Source: Nitrospinota bacterium
GTDB taxonomy: Bacteria; UBA8248
NCBI GenBank assembly: GCA_003506735.1
Contig: DNYS01000179.1
Location: 12,608 to 21,513 of the forward strand
DNA: 8,906 nt
Direction of reading: 5' to 3'
Part shown: positions 1 to 6,042 of the stretch, in pieces
Layout of the letters: the number at the start of each line of letters is the position of its first letter
Position numbering within the stretch: the stretch's first letter is position 1
Translations under genes and position numbers: made by a program
The notes under the pieces: model-generated
Told to the model about the DNA's origin: nothing
Database searches by the model: none
What the model saw: only the letters and a program-made list of their open reading frames with translations

Positions 1-1130
1 TCCCACGCCGGGTCAGCGTCCATCTCCAGGAAATCCCGAAAGGCGCCGGCCCCATTCCGGAGGAGCGAATAGCCTCCCGCGCAGGCGATCATCGCGGCGT
101 TATCGGTGCAATACCGCCTCGCGGGCAGGTGCAGCGACCAGCCGGATTCGGCCGCGCGCTCCTTCAGGCGGTCCCTCAGCAGGCTGTTGCTCGCCACCCC
201 GCCGCTCAACGATACCGTCCCCAGCCCCTCGGCGCGGGCGGCGCCGTCTACCTTTTCCACCAGGACCTCCACCGCCGCCTCCTGGAACCCGGCTGCCACC
301 GATTTCACCACCTCGGGCGGGATTTCCTGAGGGCGCGCCCAGGGGGGAAGCTCAGGGTCGCTCCGGTAATACCCATTATCCTTCAAATAGTATAACACAG
401 CCGTTTTCAATCCACTGAAGCTAAATTGATAAGGTCGATCCTCAAGAAACGGCCTCGGCAATTTCAGCGGTTCCGCCTCGCTTCCCATCTCTTCGCGGAA
501 CTCCCGGTGCAGGCGGTCAATGGTGGCCCCTCCCGGATAGCCCAGGCCCATCGTAGCCGCCACCTTGTCGAAGGCCTCTCCGACAGCATCGTCCAGCGTC
601 CCGCCCAGATGCCGGACGCTTCCGCCGCCCTCGGCGCGAAACAGATCCGTATGCCCGCCCGAGGCGACAAACGCCAGATAGGGAGCCGGGGGAGGTCCGC
701 CCATGGCCCCGGACGCGGCTTCTCCCCCCTGCCCGGGAGGAGGGTTGTCCAGCCAGAGGGAATGAATATGGCCATCCAGATGGTGGACCCCGACCAAGGG
801 GAGCCCCCTGCCCCATGAGAGGGCCTTTGCCGCCGATAGCCCGACCAGAAGCGCCACCACCAAGCCGGGCCCCCGCGTGACCGCCACGCCATCGATGTCG
901 GCGAGCCCCACTCCGCCATCCTCCAACGCGGCGCGGATCACCGGATCGATCATCTCCAGATGCCTCCTGGAAGCCAGTTCGGGCACTACCCCTCCGAAGC
1001 GGCTGTGAATATCCTCCTGGGAGGCGACGACGTTGGAGAGAACGCGGGGCGGCGCGTCATTCCCGCCCGGAAAAAAGAGGACGGCGGCGGCCGTCTCATC
1101 GCAACTCGACTCGATTCCTAAAACGTGCAA
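1..1130 (-). CDS. tsaD: tRNA N6-adenosine threonylcarbamoyltransferase TsaD (3' end cut by window edge)
   Basis: TsaD transfers the threonylcarbamoyl group from TC-AMP to A37 of ANN-decoding tRNAs (t6A), in the cytoplasm, with TsaB/TsaE partners in bacteria. I read 376 residues. The N-terminus has the family signature GIESSCDET (about residues 5-13). The metal-binding HxxxH is in VGVHHLDGH (His117 and His121), followed by VASGGHT, FSFSGLKTA, LSGGVASNSLLR and CTDNAAMIA, whose Asp343 is the third metal ligand by family knowledge. The reading frame runs off the left edge at ...MDADPAW. Family members end soon after this, so only a few residues are missing. The start is TTG at 1128-1130: an in-frame stop lies at 1170-1172, no ATG or GTG lies between, and GGGAGG (1139-1144) sits 8 bases upstream. 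A Gly/Ala/Pro-rich insert of about 17 residues (about 128-144) makes the protein longer than the usual ~340. It is separated from ctpA by about 410 bases and may have its own promoter. Confidence 0.96.
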   Translation of the reverse strand, partial: MHVLGIESSCDETAAAVLFFPGGNDAPPRVLSNVVASQEDIHSRFGGVVPELASRRHLEMIDPVIRAALEDGGVGLADIDGVAVTRGPGLVVALLVGLSAAKALSWGRGLPLVGVHHLDGHIHSLWLDNPPPGQGGEAASGAMGGPPPAPYLAFVASGGHTDLFRAEGGGSVRHLGGTLDDAVGEAFDKVAATMGLGYPGGATIDRLHREFREEMGSEAEPLKLPRPFLEDRPYQFSFSGLKTAVLYYLKDNGYYRSDPELPPWARPQEIPPEVVKSVAAGFQEAAVEVLVEKVDGAARAEGLGTVSLSGGVASNSLLRDRLKERAAESGWSLHLPARRYCTDNAAMIACAGGYSLLRNGAGAFRDFLEMDADPAW

Positions 1131-1138
1131 CTCCGCCG

Positions 1139-1144
1139 CCTCCC
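1139..1144 (-). promoter_or_regulatory. Ribosome binding site of tsaD
   Basis: GGGAGG on the minus strand, 8 bases before the TTG at 1128-1130. It decides the start, because this is the only start codon in the open frame that precedes the conserved GIESSCDET motif. Confidence 0.6.
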
Positions 1145-1168
1145 GCTCAGCCTTCGGCCTTCCTTCAC

Positions 1169-1222
1169 CCTACATTTGGCCTTCAACATACGTCTGGCCT
1201 TCATCACATGTTCAGCCAAAAA
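1169..1222. repeat. Short degenerate tandem repeat, 18-base unit, about 3 copies
   Basis: Read on the plus strand, the units are 1169-1186, 1187-1204 and 1205-1222. Units 1 and 2 agree at 14 of 18 positions and share the core TGGCCTTCA. The third agrees with the second at about 9 of 18, so it is a weak copy. The repeat ends about 40 bases upstream of the tsaD start, within its probable leader. The function is unknown. Confidence 0.45.
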
Positions 1223-1507
1223 ATTTAGCCGCCTGAATTTCGCTGCCATCCCGAATATGCACGGAAATTTTGGCCACCGTCCTCCGGGCGGCAATCCTGC
1301 CCCGGATTTTACCGGCCAATCCTGGTTCCAGGGCCCCACAGGGGAGAGTCCGCGCCCTGCCTCCAGTGAGGAGGATACGGGCAGCGGGCAAGAGGCGGGC
1401 ACTGATAGAGGAGCCGGGGCTCCTTCGATGGGCCAATCCCATGGGCTGAAACGGGCCGCACGGCGGGCAGGGCCGAGAATCCGGGTAATATCGCCCGGCT
1501 CATCCCC

Positions 1508-1521
1508 CCCCGGCGCCGGGG
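1508..1521. repeat. Perfect 14-base GC palindrome
   Basis: CCCCGGCGCCGGGG lies about 20 bases beyond the ctpA stop codon. It has no loop bases and no T-run follows on the minus strand, so it is not a standard intrinsic terminator. It could still form a stem at the 3' end of the ctpA transcript, or be a chance product of GC-rich DNA. Confidence 0.4.
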
Positions 1522-1542
1522 CCCGAATGCGATCCCGGACTT

Positions 1543-2877
1543 TTATGCGCCCGATTCTTGGCTCTTCCCGGCCCGGTTCCCCTTGAGTAGATATTCGATC
1601 GCCCGCTCCAGCTGGACATCCTTCACATTCTTTCGGCTCGCGCGCGGCCCGGCAAGGATGCCCGGGGCCTTCAACGATGGCTTTCCGGACTTGATTCCCT
1701 TTCTCTCGTCCTCGCTCGGCAGGTGACGGGGAAGGTCCTTCTCCCGGATGATGCGGCGCTGGCGGGAGAGCGCACGGGGGGTGGCCACGACGACATCGGG
1801 ATCGATTCCCTTTCCCTGAATCAGCCGGCCCCTGGGCGTGTAGTAGAGGGCCGTCGTCAAGCGCAGGCCCGAGCCGTCCGTCAGGGGGACGATGGTCTGG
1901 ACGGACCCTTTTCCGAAAGTCTTCTCACCCATGATGGTGCCCCGTTTCAGGTCCTGAAGTGCACCGGCCACGATCTCCGAGGCGCTGGCGCTTCCGGGGT
2001 TAACGAGAACGACGAGGGGCATATTGTAATGTGCATCTTGCTCGGTTGAGGTGTAGCGGTTCTGCTGAACCGGAATCCGGCCCTTGGTATAGACGATGAG
2101 CTGGCCCGGCTTGAGAAAAAGGTTGGAGACCGAAACCGCCTGGGAGAGCAGCCCGCCCGGATTGTTCCGCAAATCCAGAACGAGGCCGTTGACATCCTCC
2201 TCATGGAATTTCCTGACGGCCTTCTTCACCTCGGCGCCCGTCGAGGACTGGAAGCTCCGGATGCGGACATAGCCGATGCCGCCGCGGAGCTTTCGCGTCC
2301 GAACGCTCTTGATGCGGACAACCTCGCGCGTGATGGTGAATTTGAGGGGCTTCGGGGCTCCTTTTCGAAAGACAGTGATCGTCACCTTGGTGTTCGGCCT
2401 CCCGCGAAGCAGGCGAACGGCGCCTTGCAGGTTCATCTCCTTGGTGCTTTTCCCCTCGATTTCGATGATTTGGTCGCCCGCTTTGATGCCCACCCGGAAG
2501 GCGGGGGTGTCCTCGATGGGCGTGACCACCGTCAGGATGCCGCCCCGAATGGTGATCTCGATGCCAAGGCCCACGAAGCGGCCCGATGTCTCGACCCGCA
2601 TCTCTTTGTAGAATTCGGGAGACATGTAGCTCGTATGCGGATCGAGGGTGCGGAGCAATCCCCGGATGGCTCCCCGGATGAGCTTCTTGCCCTCCACCTT
2701 GTTGACGTAGTTGGACTCGACCAGATGAAGAATTTCGGTGAACGTCCGCAACTCCGGATAGGTAGTGTTCTCCCGCGCGGCCAAATTTCCCAAGGGTCCA
2801 ACGGCCATTCCGACGGCCAGCCCTCCCGCCGCCGCCAACCAGAGCAGCCAACCACCCAACCGACGCTTATTTGTCAT
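1543..2877 (-). CDS. ctpA: S41-family carboxy-terminal processing protease (CtpA type) with PDZ domain
   Basis: Exported serine protease that cleaves near the C-terminus of envelope proteins, acting outside the inner membrane. It has 444 residues. Residues 1-34 form a signal/anchor segment (basic MTNKRR, then a hydrophobic stretch at about 9-29). An N-terminal helical part follows (about 40-95), then a PDZ domain (about 98-185, with GLGIEI and GIKAGDQIIEIEG), then the S41 core with VLDLRNNPGG (about 233-242), GSASASEI and GEKTFGKGSVQ. The likely Ser/Lys dyad is Ser298 and Lys323. Their 25-residue spacing equals that of Ser430/Lys455 in E. coli Prc as I remember it. The tail (about 370-444) is basic. 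The frame is open back to 3069, but the ATG at 2875-2877 is preferred: it starts the signal peptide and has GGGAG/AAGGA just upstream. The gene begins 43 bases after the envC-like stop codon and is probably cotranscribed. The substrate is unknown; a cell-wall hydrolase or its regulator is an inference from the neighbours. Confidence 0.95.
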   Translation of the reverse strand: MTNKRRLGGWLLWLAAAGGLAVGMAVGPLGNLAARENTTYPELRTFTEILHLVESNYVNKVEGKKLIRGAIRGLLRTLDPHTSYMSPEFYKEMRVETSGRFVGLGIEITIRGGILTVVTPIEDTPAFRVGIKAGDQIIEIEGKSTKEMNLQGAVRLLRGRPNTKVTITVFRKGAPKPLKFTITREVVRIKSVRTRKLRGGIGYVRIRSFQSSTGAEVKKAVRKFHEEDVNGLVLDLRNNPGGLLSQAVSVSNLFLKPGQLIVYTKGRIPVQQNRYTSTEQDAHYNMPLVVLVNPGSASASEIVAGALQDLKRGTIMGEKTFGKGSVQTIVPLTDGSGLRLTTALYYTPRGRLIQGKGIDPDVVVATPRALSRQRRIIREKDLPRHLPSEDERKGIKSGKPSLKAPGILAGPRASRKNVKDVQLERAIEYLLKGNRAGKSQESGA

Positions 2878-2920
2878 TATCCTTACTCCCAAAAATGCGG
2901 CCCGCAGCCAACCTGTGGTT

Positions 2921-4168
2921 TCAAGGACGTGGCGAAAGCCACCGCATTGGCTCCAAAGGTATCGATCCTCGCCGAATTTCGAAATAAAGGGCCGGGTCGC
3001 CCAGGACACCCGTTGTCCCGACGCGCGCAATGGCCTGCCCCGGACCCACCTTTTCCCCTCGCCGGACAAGCACCTTGCCGGCGCCGCCGTAGACGGTATA
3101 AATCCCTTCGCCGTGGCGAAGAATCACCATCCGACCATACCCCCGGACCCAGTCCGAGTAAACGACCTCGCCCGGGGCCACCGATTTTACCAGGCTTCCC
3201 AATGAGGCACGGATCCGGATTCCACGGCTCCCCCTCGTTCGCCCCGCGAGGAGGACCCGGCCCGTCACCGGCCAGGGGAGGCGGCCCTGCATTTTATCAA
3301 ACAATGCGGCGTCCCGGTCTATTCGCGAATTTCTGGTCTTCATCAAGGAGACGATTGCATCGCGCATGTCGTCCCGGTCGTTTTCGAGCTCCCGCATGAG
3401 CCGCCGGCGGCGAGCCTTGTTCTTTTCCAGGCGCCTCAACCGCCGATACCGGCGCGCATAGAACCGCGCCACCCGCCTTTTTGTCAGGGCCTGTTTGTTT
3501 TTGATTCTCTTTCGGCGGTTCACTTCCGCCGCCGCCCGGGCCTCCAGCCGCCGGAGGACCTCCTCCGCCTCGCGGTACCGGCGAATCAGCTTTTTATCGT
3601 GCCGGACCAGCCGGGCCACCAGCGACCACCGGTCGATCAGGTCCCACAACGAGCGCGACATCACGATGAGGCGAACGTTTCCGGCGCTTCCGCCCATGTA
3701 GAGAGAGCGGAGCCTGACGCGGAGATTTTGCCTCCTCCCCTCCTGCTCCCGGCGGAGTTTCCTGAATTTTCCAAGGGTCATTCGATGGCGTATTTTCGAG
3801 CGGACGAGTTTTCGATCGAGGAGCCTCAGGCGCTGATCCTCGACCGCCAGCCGGGCCGAATACCGGTCCAGCTGGGAGAGGAGGGATTCGGTCCGAAGGC
3901 GGCCCTTGGCCTCGCGGTCGCGCTCGAGAGCCAGCCGGGCCTCGATTCGGCCTAGCCGCTCTTCATCCCCTTGAATTTCGTGATTCAGCACTGCGAGATC
4001 GCGCGATTCGGCCGGTGCGCCGGACTTTTTTCCGGCCGCCCCTTCGGCCTTCGCCGGTCCTGAAAATCCTCCCCCGGTGGCGGACCAAACGACGAGTGCG
4101 AGGCCGGCGAAAAGGGCCGGCCCGCGGCGCGGCGCTCCGACGAGAGTTTCAGGGCTCTCCCCGATCAT
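2921..4168 (-). CDS. envC: EnvC-like murein hydrolase activator with degenerate LytM/M23 domain
   Basis: Periplasmic coiled-coil protein that in E. coli is recruited by FtsEX and activates the amidases AmiA/AmiB at the division site. It has 415 residues. There is a signal-peptide-like segment at about 1-42 (hydrophobic LFAGLALVVW, possible cleavage after AKA). Long coiled-coil helices at about 55-160 and 185-285 surround a more variable middle. A C-terminal LytM domain spans about 296-412. The zinc ligands of active M23 enzymes are absent: the first motif reads GIRIRA instead of HxGxD, and the usual HxHFEIR reads ALYFEIRR, as in E. coli EnvC (SLYFEIRR). It is therefore an activator rather than an enzyme. 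The coil at 218-260 is extremely basic (23 of 43 residues Arg/Lys). The ATG at 4166-4168 lies one base after the ftsX stop codon, with AAAGGGA upstream. Position straight after ftsEX supports the EnvC role. An actual amidase partner is not in the window. Confidence 0.9.
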   Translation of the reverse strand: MIGESPETLVGAPRRGPALFAGLALVVWSATGGGFSGPAKAEGAAGKKSGAPAESRDLAVLNHEIQGDEERLGRIEARLALERDREAKGRLRTESLLSQLDRYSARLAVEDQRLRLLDRKLVRSKIRHRMTLGKFRKLRREQEGRRQNLRVRLRSLYMGGSAGNVRLIVMSRSLWDLIDRWSLVARLVRHDKKLIRRYREAEEVLRRLEARAAAEVNRRKRIKNKQALTKRRVARFYARRYRRLRRLEKNKARRRRLMRELENDRDDMRDAIVSLMKTRNSRIDRDAALFDKMQGRLPWPVTGRVLLAGRTRGSRGIRIRASLGSLVKSVAPGEVVYSDWVRGYGRMVILRHGEGIYTVYGGAGKVLVRRGEKVGPGQAIARVGTTGVLGDPALYFEIRRGSIPLEPMRWLSPRP

Positions 4169-4169
4169 T

Positions 4170-5078
4170 CTATTCCCTTTGCCTGCGAAGATAATGACTG
4201 ACCGTTATCGCGCTTCCCGCCAAACCCAGCCCCGCTCCCGTCCCCACGAGCAACAGGCTCAGCGGCCAACCCACGGGCTGAATCAGGAGGCTTCCATCCG
4301 TGTAGGTCGACAGCATCGGCAAGAAGAAGGCGTGATACACCAAGAGCAGCGCCAGATAGGCGAATACGCCCCCGAACAAGCCGCAGAGCACCCCTTCCGT
4401 CATGAAAGGGGTCCTGATGAAGCCATCGGTCGCCCCCACGATATGCATGACGGCGATGTCGTCCCTCCGCGCATAAAGGGTCATCCGGATGGTATTGGCG
4501 ATGATGAAAAGAACGCCCAGCCCGAGGAGGACCGAAACCGTCCACACGGCGAGGCGAAGCAGATGAATCACGCCATCGAGCCTCCTCAGCCAGACGAGGT
4601 CGTTCCGCAGGCGCTCCACGCCGGCCATTACGCGAACCTGGGCCGTGAGCGATTCGATATTCGCCACGGTCCGCCATCCGGAGCGGAGAATCACGCGGTA
4701 CGAAAACGGGAGGATCGACAGGCCTAGGCCATTCAGAACGTCGGCGTCCGGCCTCAGCTGGTTCCGGAAACTCTCCAGCGCCTGAACGGCGGATCGCTCG
4801 GCGATGCGCTCAACCGCCTTGGAGCGGAGAATCACCTTCCGGACCGCTTCTTTTTGAGCGGAGGTGGCGCTGTCCTTGAAATAGACCTCTATCTGGAACC
4901 GCTCGCGCCAATTTTCGGTGAGATGAGCGACGTTGACATGGACGATCCACAGGGCACCCAAAAAAATGAGGCCGATGGTCGTCGTCAGGACAGTGAGGGC
5001 CGCTACGGCCCGGCTCTCCCGCATGTGGAGAAGGGCTTCCTTGAAAAAATAGGGAAACGACTGGGACCAGCGTCTCAC
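4170..5078 (-). CDS. ftsX: Cell division protein FtsX (ABC transporter-like membrane subunit)
   Basis: FtsX is the inner-membrane half of FtsEX. It passes ATP-driven movements of FtsE to periplasmic EnvC-type partners. It has 302 residues. There is a short cytoplasmic N-terminus, TM1 at about 24-49, a periplasmic domain at about 50-170 ([13 protein letters not shown] start, typical of the family), and TM2-TM4 at about 173-197, 224-252 and 270-295. Between TM2 and TM3 lies the conserved cytoplasmic coupling segment [26 protein letters not shown]. The length matches family members. The start is GTG at 5076-5078, three bases after the ftsE stop codon, with GAGG (5086-5089) seven bases upstream inside the end of ftsE, so translation is probably coupled. 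The stop codon (4170-4172) nearly touches the envC-like start. Confidence 0.96.
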   Translation of the reverse strand: MRRWSQSFPYFFKEALLHMRESRAVAALTVLTTTIGLIFLGALWIVHVNVAHLTENWRERFQIEVYFKDSATSAQKEAVRKVILRSKAVERIAERSAVQALESFRNQLRPDADVLNGLGLSILPFSYRVILRSGWRTVANIESLTAQVRVMAGVERLRNDLVWLRRLDGVIHLLRLAVWTVSVLLGLGVLFIIANTIRMTLYARRDDIAVMHIVGATDGFIRTPFMTEGVLCGLFGGVFAYLALLLVYHAFFLPMLSTYTDGSLLIQPVGWPLSLLLVGTGAGLGLAGSAITVSHYLRRQRE

Positions 5079-5081
5079 GGA

Positions 5082-5816
5082 TCAGCCTCGAACGACCTGG
5101 CCGAATTCGAGGCGAATGGTCCGGGAGGCGATATACTCGATGACCGAACGGTCGTGCGTGGCCACCACCACCGTCGTTGCCATCCGGTTGACGGAGGCGA
5201 AGATATCCATGACTTCCCGCGCCATCTCCGGGTCCAGATTGCCCGTCGGCTCGTCGGCGATGAGGAGGGGGGGGCGGTTCACCAAGGCCCGCGCGATGGC
5301 GACCCGCTGCTGCTCGCCGCCCGAGAGAAAACGCGGCAGAAGGTCGCGCTTTTCGGCCAGCTTCACCAGCTTGAGAACGGCGTACACCCGGCGGCTCGCC
5401 TCGCGCGCCGGTACGCCGATGGCCCGCTGGCAAAAGGCGATATTCTCGAAAACCGTCCGCCGGGGGAGGAGCTTGAAATCCTGGAACACGACACCGATCC
5501 CCCGGCGGAGATGGGAAAGCTCCTTCCGGCGGAGACGGGTAATGTTGCGGCCCGCAATGAAGACCTGGCCGCGGTCCGAGACCTCGGCGCCATAGAGAAG
5601 GGAAAGCAGCGTGGTTTTTCCGGCGCCGCTCGGACCTGTGATAAAGACGAATTCACCCCGTTGGACGTGGAGATCGATTTCCTGGAGGACGAAGCGGCCG
5701 TCGTCGTAGCGCTTCCAGACACCGGCCAAGCGGACCATGTCCGGATGGACTTCCGGAGCCGCGCCGGATTTCCGGGCAGCCTGGGCCGGTGTCTTCGAGG
5801 TTGCATGCGTTTGCAA
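5082..5816 (-). CDS. ftsE: Cell division ATP-binding protein FtsE
   Basis: Cytoplasmic ABC ATPase that pairs with FtsX to control septal peptidoglycan splitting. In the 244-residue version given here it shows Walker A GPSGAGKT (61-68), the Q-loop in VVFQDFKLL (Gln112), signature LSGGEQQR (164-171), Walker B LLIADEP (184-190), the D-loop GNLD and the switch His221 in ATHD. E. coli FtsE is about 222 residues and begins at the position of Met27 here (ATG 5736-5738, [11 protein letters not shown]), so this protein has an extra A/K/P-rich N-terminus of about 26 residues. I chose the TTG at 5814-5816 because AGGAG (5826-5830) lies nine bases upstream. A TTG at 5820-5822 is also possible but is only three bases from that site. 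The ATG at 5736-5738 has no good ribosome binding site but fits the family length. This is the first gene of the ftsEX-envC-ctpA cluster. Confidence 0.95.
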   Translation of the reverse strand: MQTHATSKTPAQAARKSGAAPEVHPDMVRLAGVWKRYDDGRFVLQEIDLHVQRGEFVFITGPSGAGKTTLLSLLYGAEVSDRGQVFIAGRNITRLRRKELSHLRRGIGVVFQDFKLLPRRTVFENIAFCQRAIGVPAREASRRVYAVLKLVKLAEKRDLLPRFLSGGEQQRVAIARALVNRPPLLIADEPTGNLDPEMAREVMDIFASVNRMATTVVVATHDRSVIEYIASRTIRLEFGQVVRG

Positions 5817-5825
5817 TTCCAACGG

Positions 5826-5830
5826 CTCCT
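5826..5830 (-). promoter_or_regulatory. Ribosome binding site of ftsE
   Basis: AGGAG on the minus strand, nine bases before the TTG at 5814-5816. It supports an N-terminally extended FtsE over the family-length ATG start at 5736-5738, which has only a distant GGAAG. Confidence 0.5.
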
Positions 5831-5908
5831 GGAAGGGCGGGCCATCTCGGCGGAGGAAACCCGGCGGAGGGAACCCGGCGCCGGCCGCCGAACCCCGCGG
5901 CCAAATCC

Positions 5909-5914
5909 AGTATA
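5909..5914 (-). promoter_or_regulatory. Possible -10 element for the ftsE cluster
   Basis: TATACT on the minus strand matches five of six bases of the sigma-70 -10 consensus, preceded by GGG. It lies in an AT-rich pocket (about 5911-5945) that stands out from the GC-rich surroundings. The best-placed -35 hexamers 16-18 bases upstream (such as TCATTA) are poor. It would start a transcript about 80-90 bases before ftsE. This is a prediction from sequence only. Confidence 0.35.
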
Positions 5915-5981
5915 CCCTAACTATTTGCTTTTAATGAGAATAAGGCAAGAGGCCCTGAACCCTATCTGGGGCGGATTCCAG

Positions 5982-6025
5982 CGGCCCGGCCATTCGATGA
6001 TGGGCCATCCGCCGCGGCCGGGCCG
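5982..6025 (-). other. GC-rich stem-loop downstream of transketolase
   Basis: Perfect 10-base inverted arms, cggcccggcc (5982-5991) and ggccgggccg (6016-6025), enclose a 24-base loop. A competing 7-base pair of arms (5970-5976 and 6007-6013) overlaps it. It lies 18 bases after the tkt stop codon, where a terminator would be expected, but no T-run follows on the minus strand. It may be a 3'-end stabilising structure or a weak or Rho-assisted terminator. Confidence 0.35.
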
Positions 6026-6042
6026 GATGAAGCCGCGCGCGC

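Larger units (their letters stand above)
1131..1542. other. Intergenic region between ctpA and tsaD, no convincing gene
   Basis: About 410 bases. All three minus-strand frames contain open stretches (for example 1442-1212 and 1402-1118), and the plus strand has one at 1125-1586. Their translations are Arg/Pro/Gly-rich, match no family I recognise and lack a clear ribosome binding site. The GC-rich DNA explains the lack of stops. Inside are a perfect 14-base GC palindrome (1508-1521), an AT-richer pocket (about 1211-1270) with a degenerate 14-base direct repeat (1222-1249, units beginning aattt), and an 18-base tandem repeat (1169-1222). The AT pocket could hold the tsaD promoter, but I cannot pick a good -35/-10 pair. 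A decayed gene is possible: the minus-strand frame ending at 1212 has a fairly protein-like tail. Confidence 0.5.

Noticed and set aside
1118..1402. 94-codon minus-strand frame overlapping the tsaD start
   Set aside because: Composition is Pro/Gly/Arg-rich, it overlaps tsaD in another frame, has no ribosome binding site and matches no family I know.
1508..1521. Palindrome considered as the ctpA terminator
   Set aside because: No loop and no T-run on the minus strand; kept only as a palindrome.
2878..3069. Upstream extension of the ctpA frame by 64 codons
   Set aside because: It would overlap the end of the envC-like gene and put residues before a good signal peptide; the ATG at 2875-2877 has a clear ribosome binding site.
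2203..3399. 398-codon open frame on the plus strand
   Set aside because: It lies opposite ctpA and the envC-like gene, both with clear domains and catalytic motifs. Its translation shows no recognisable domain; GC-rich DNA gives long antisense frames.
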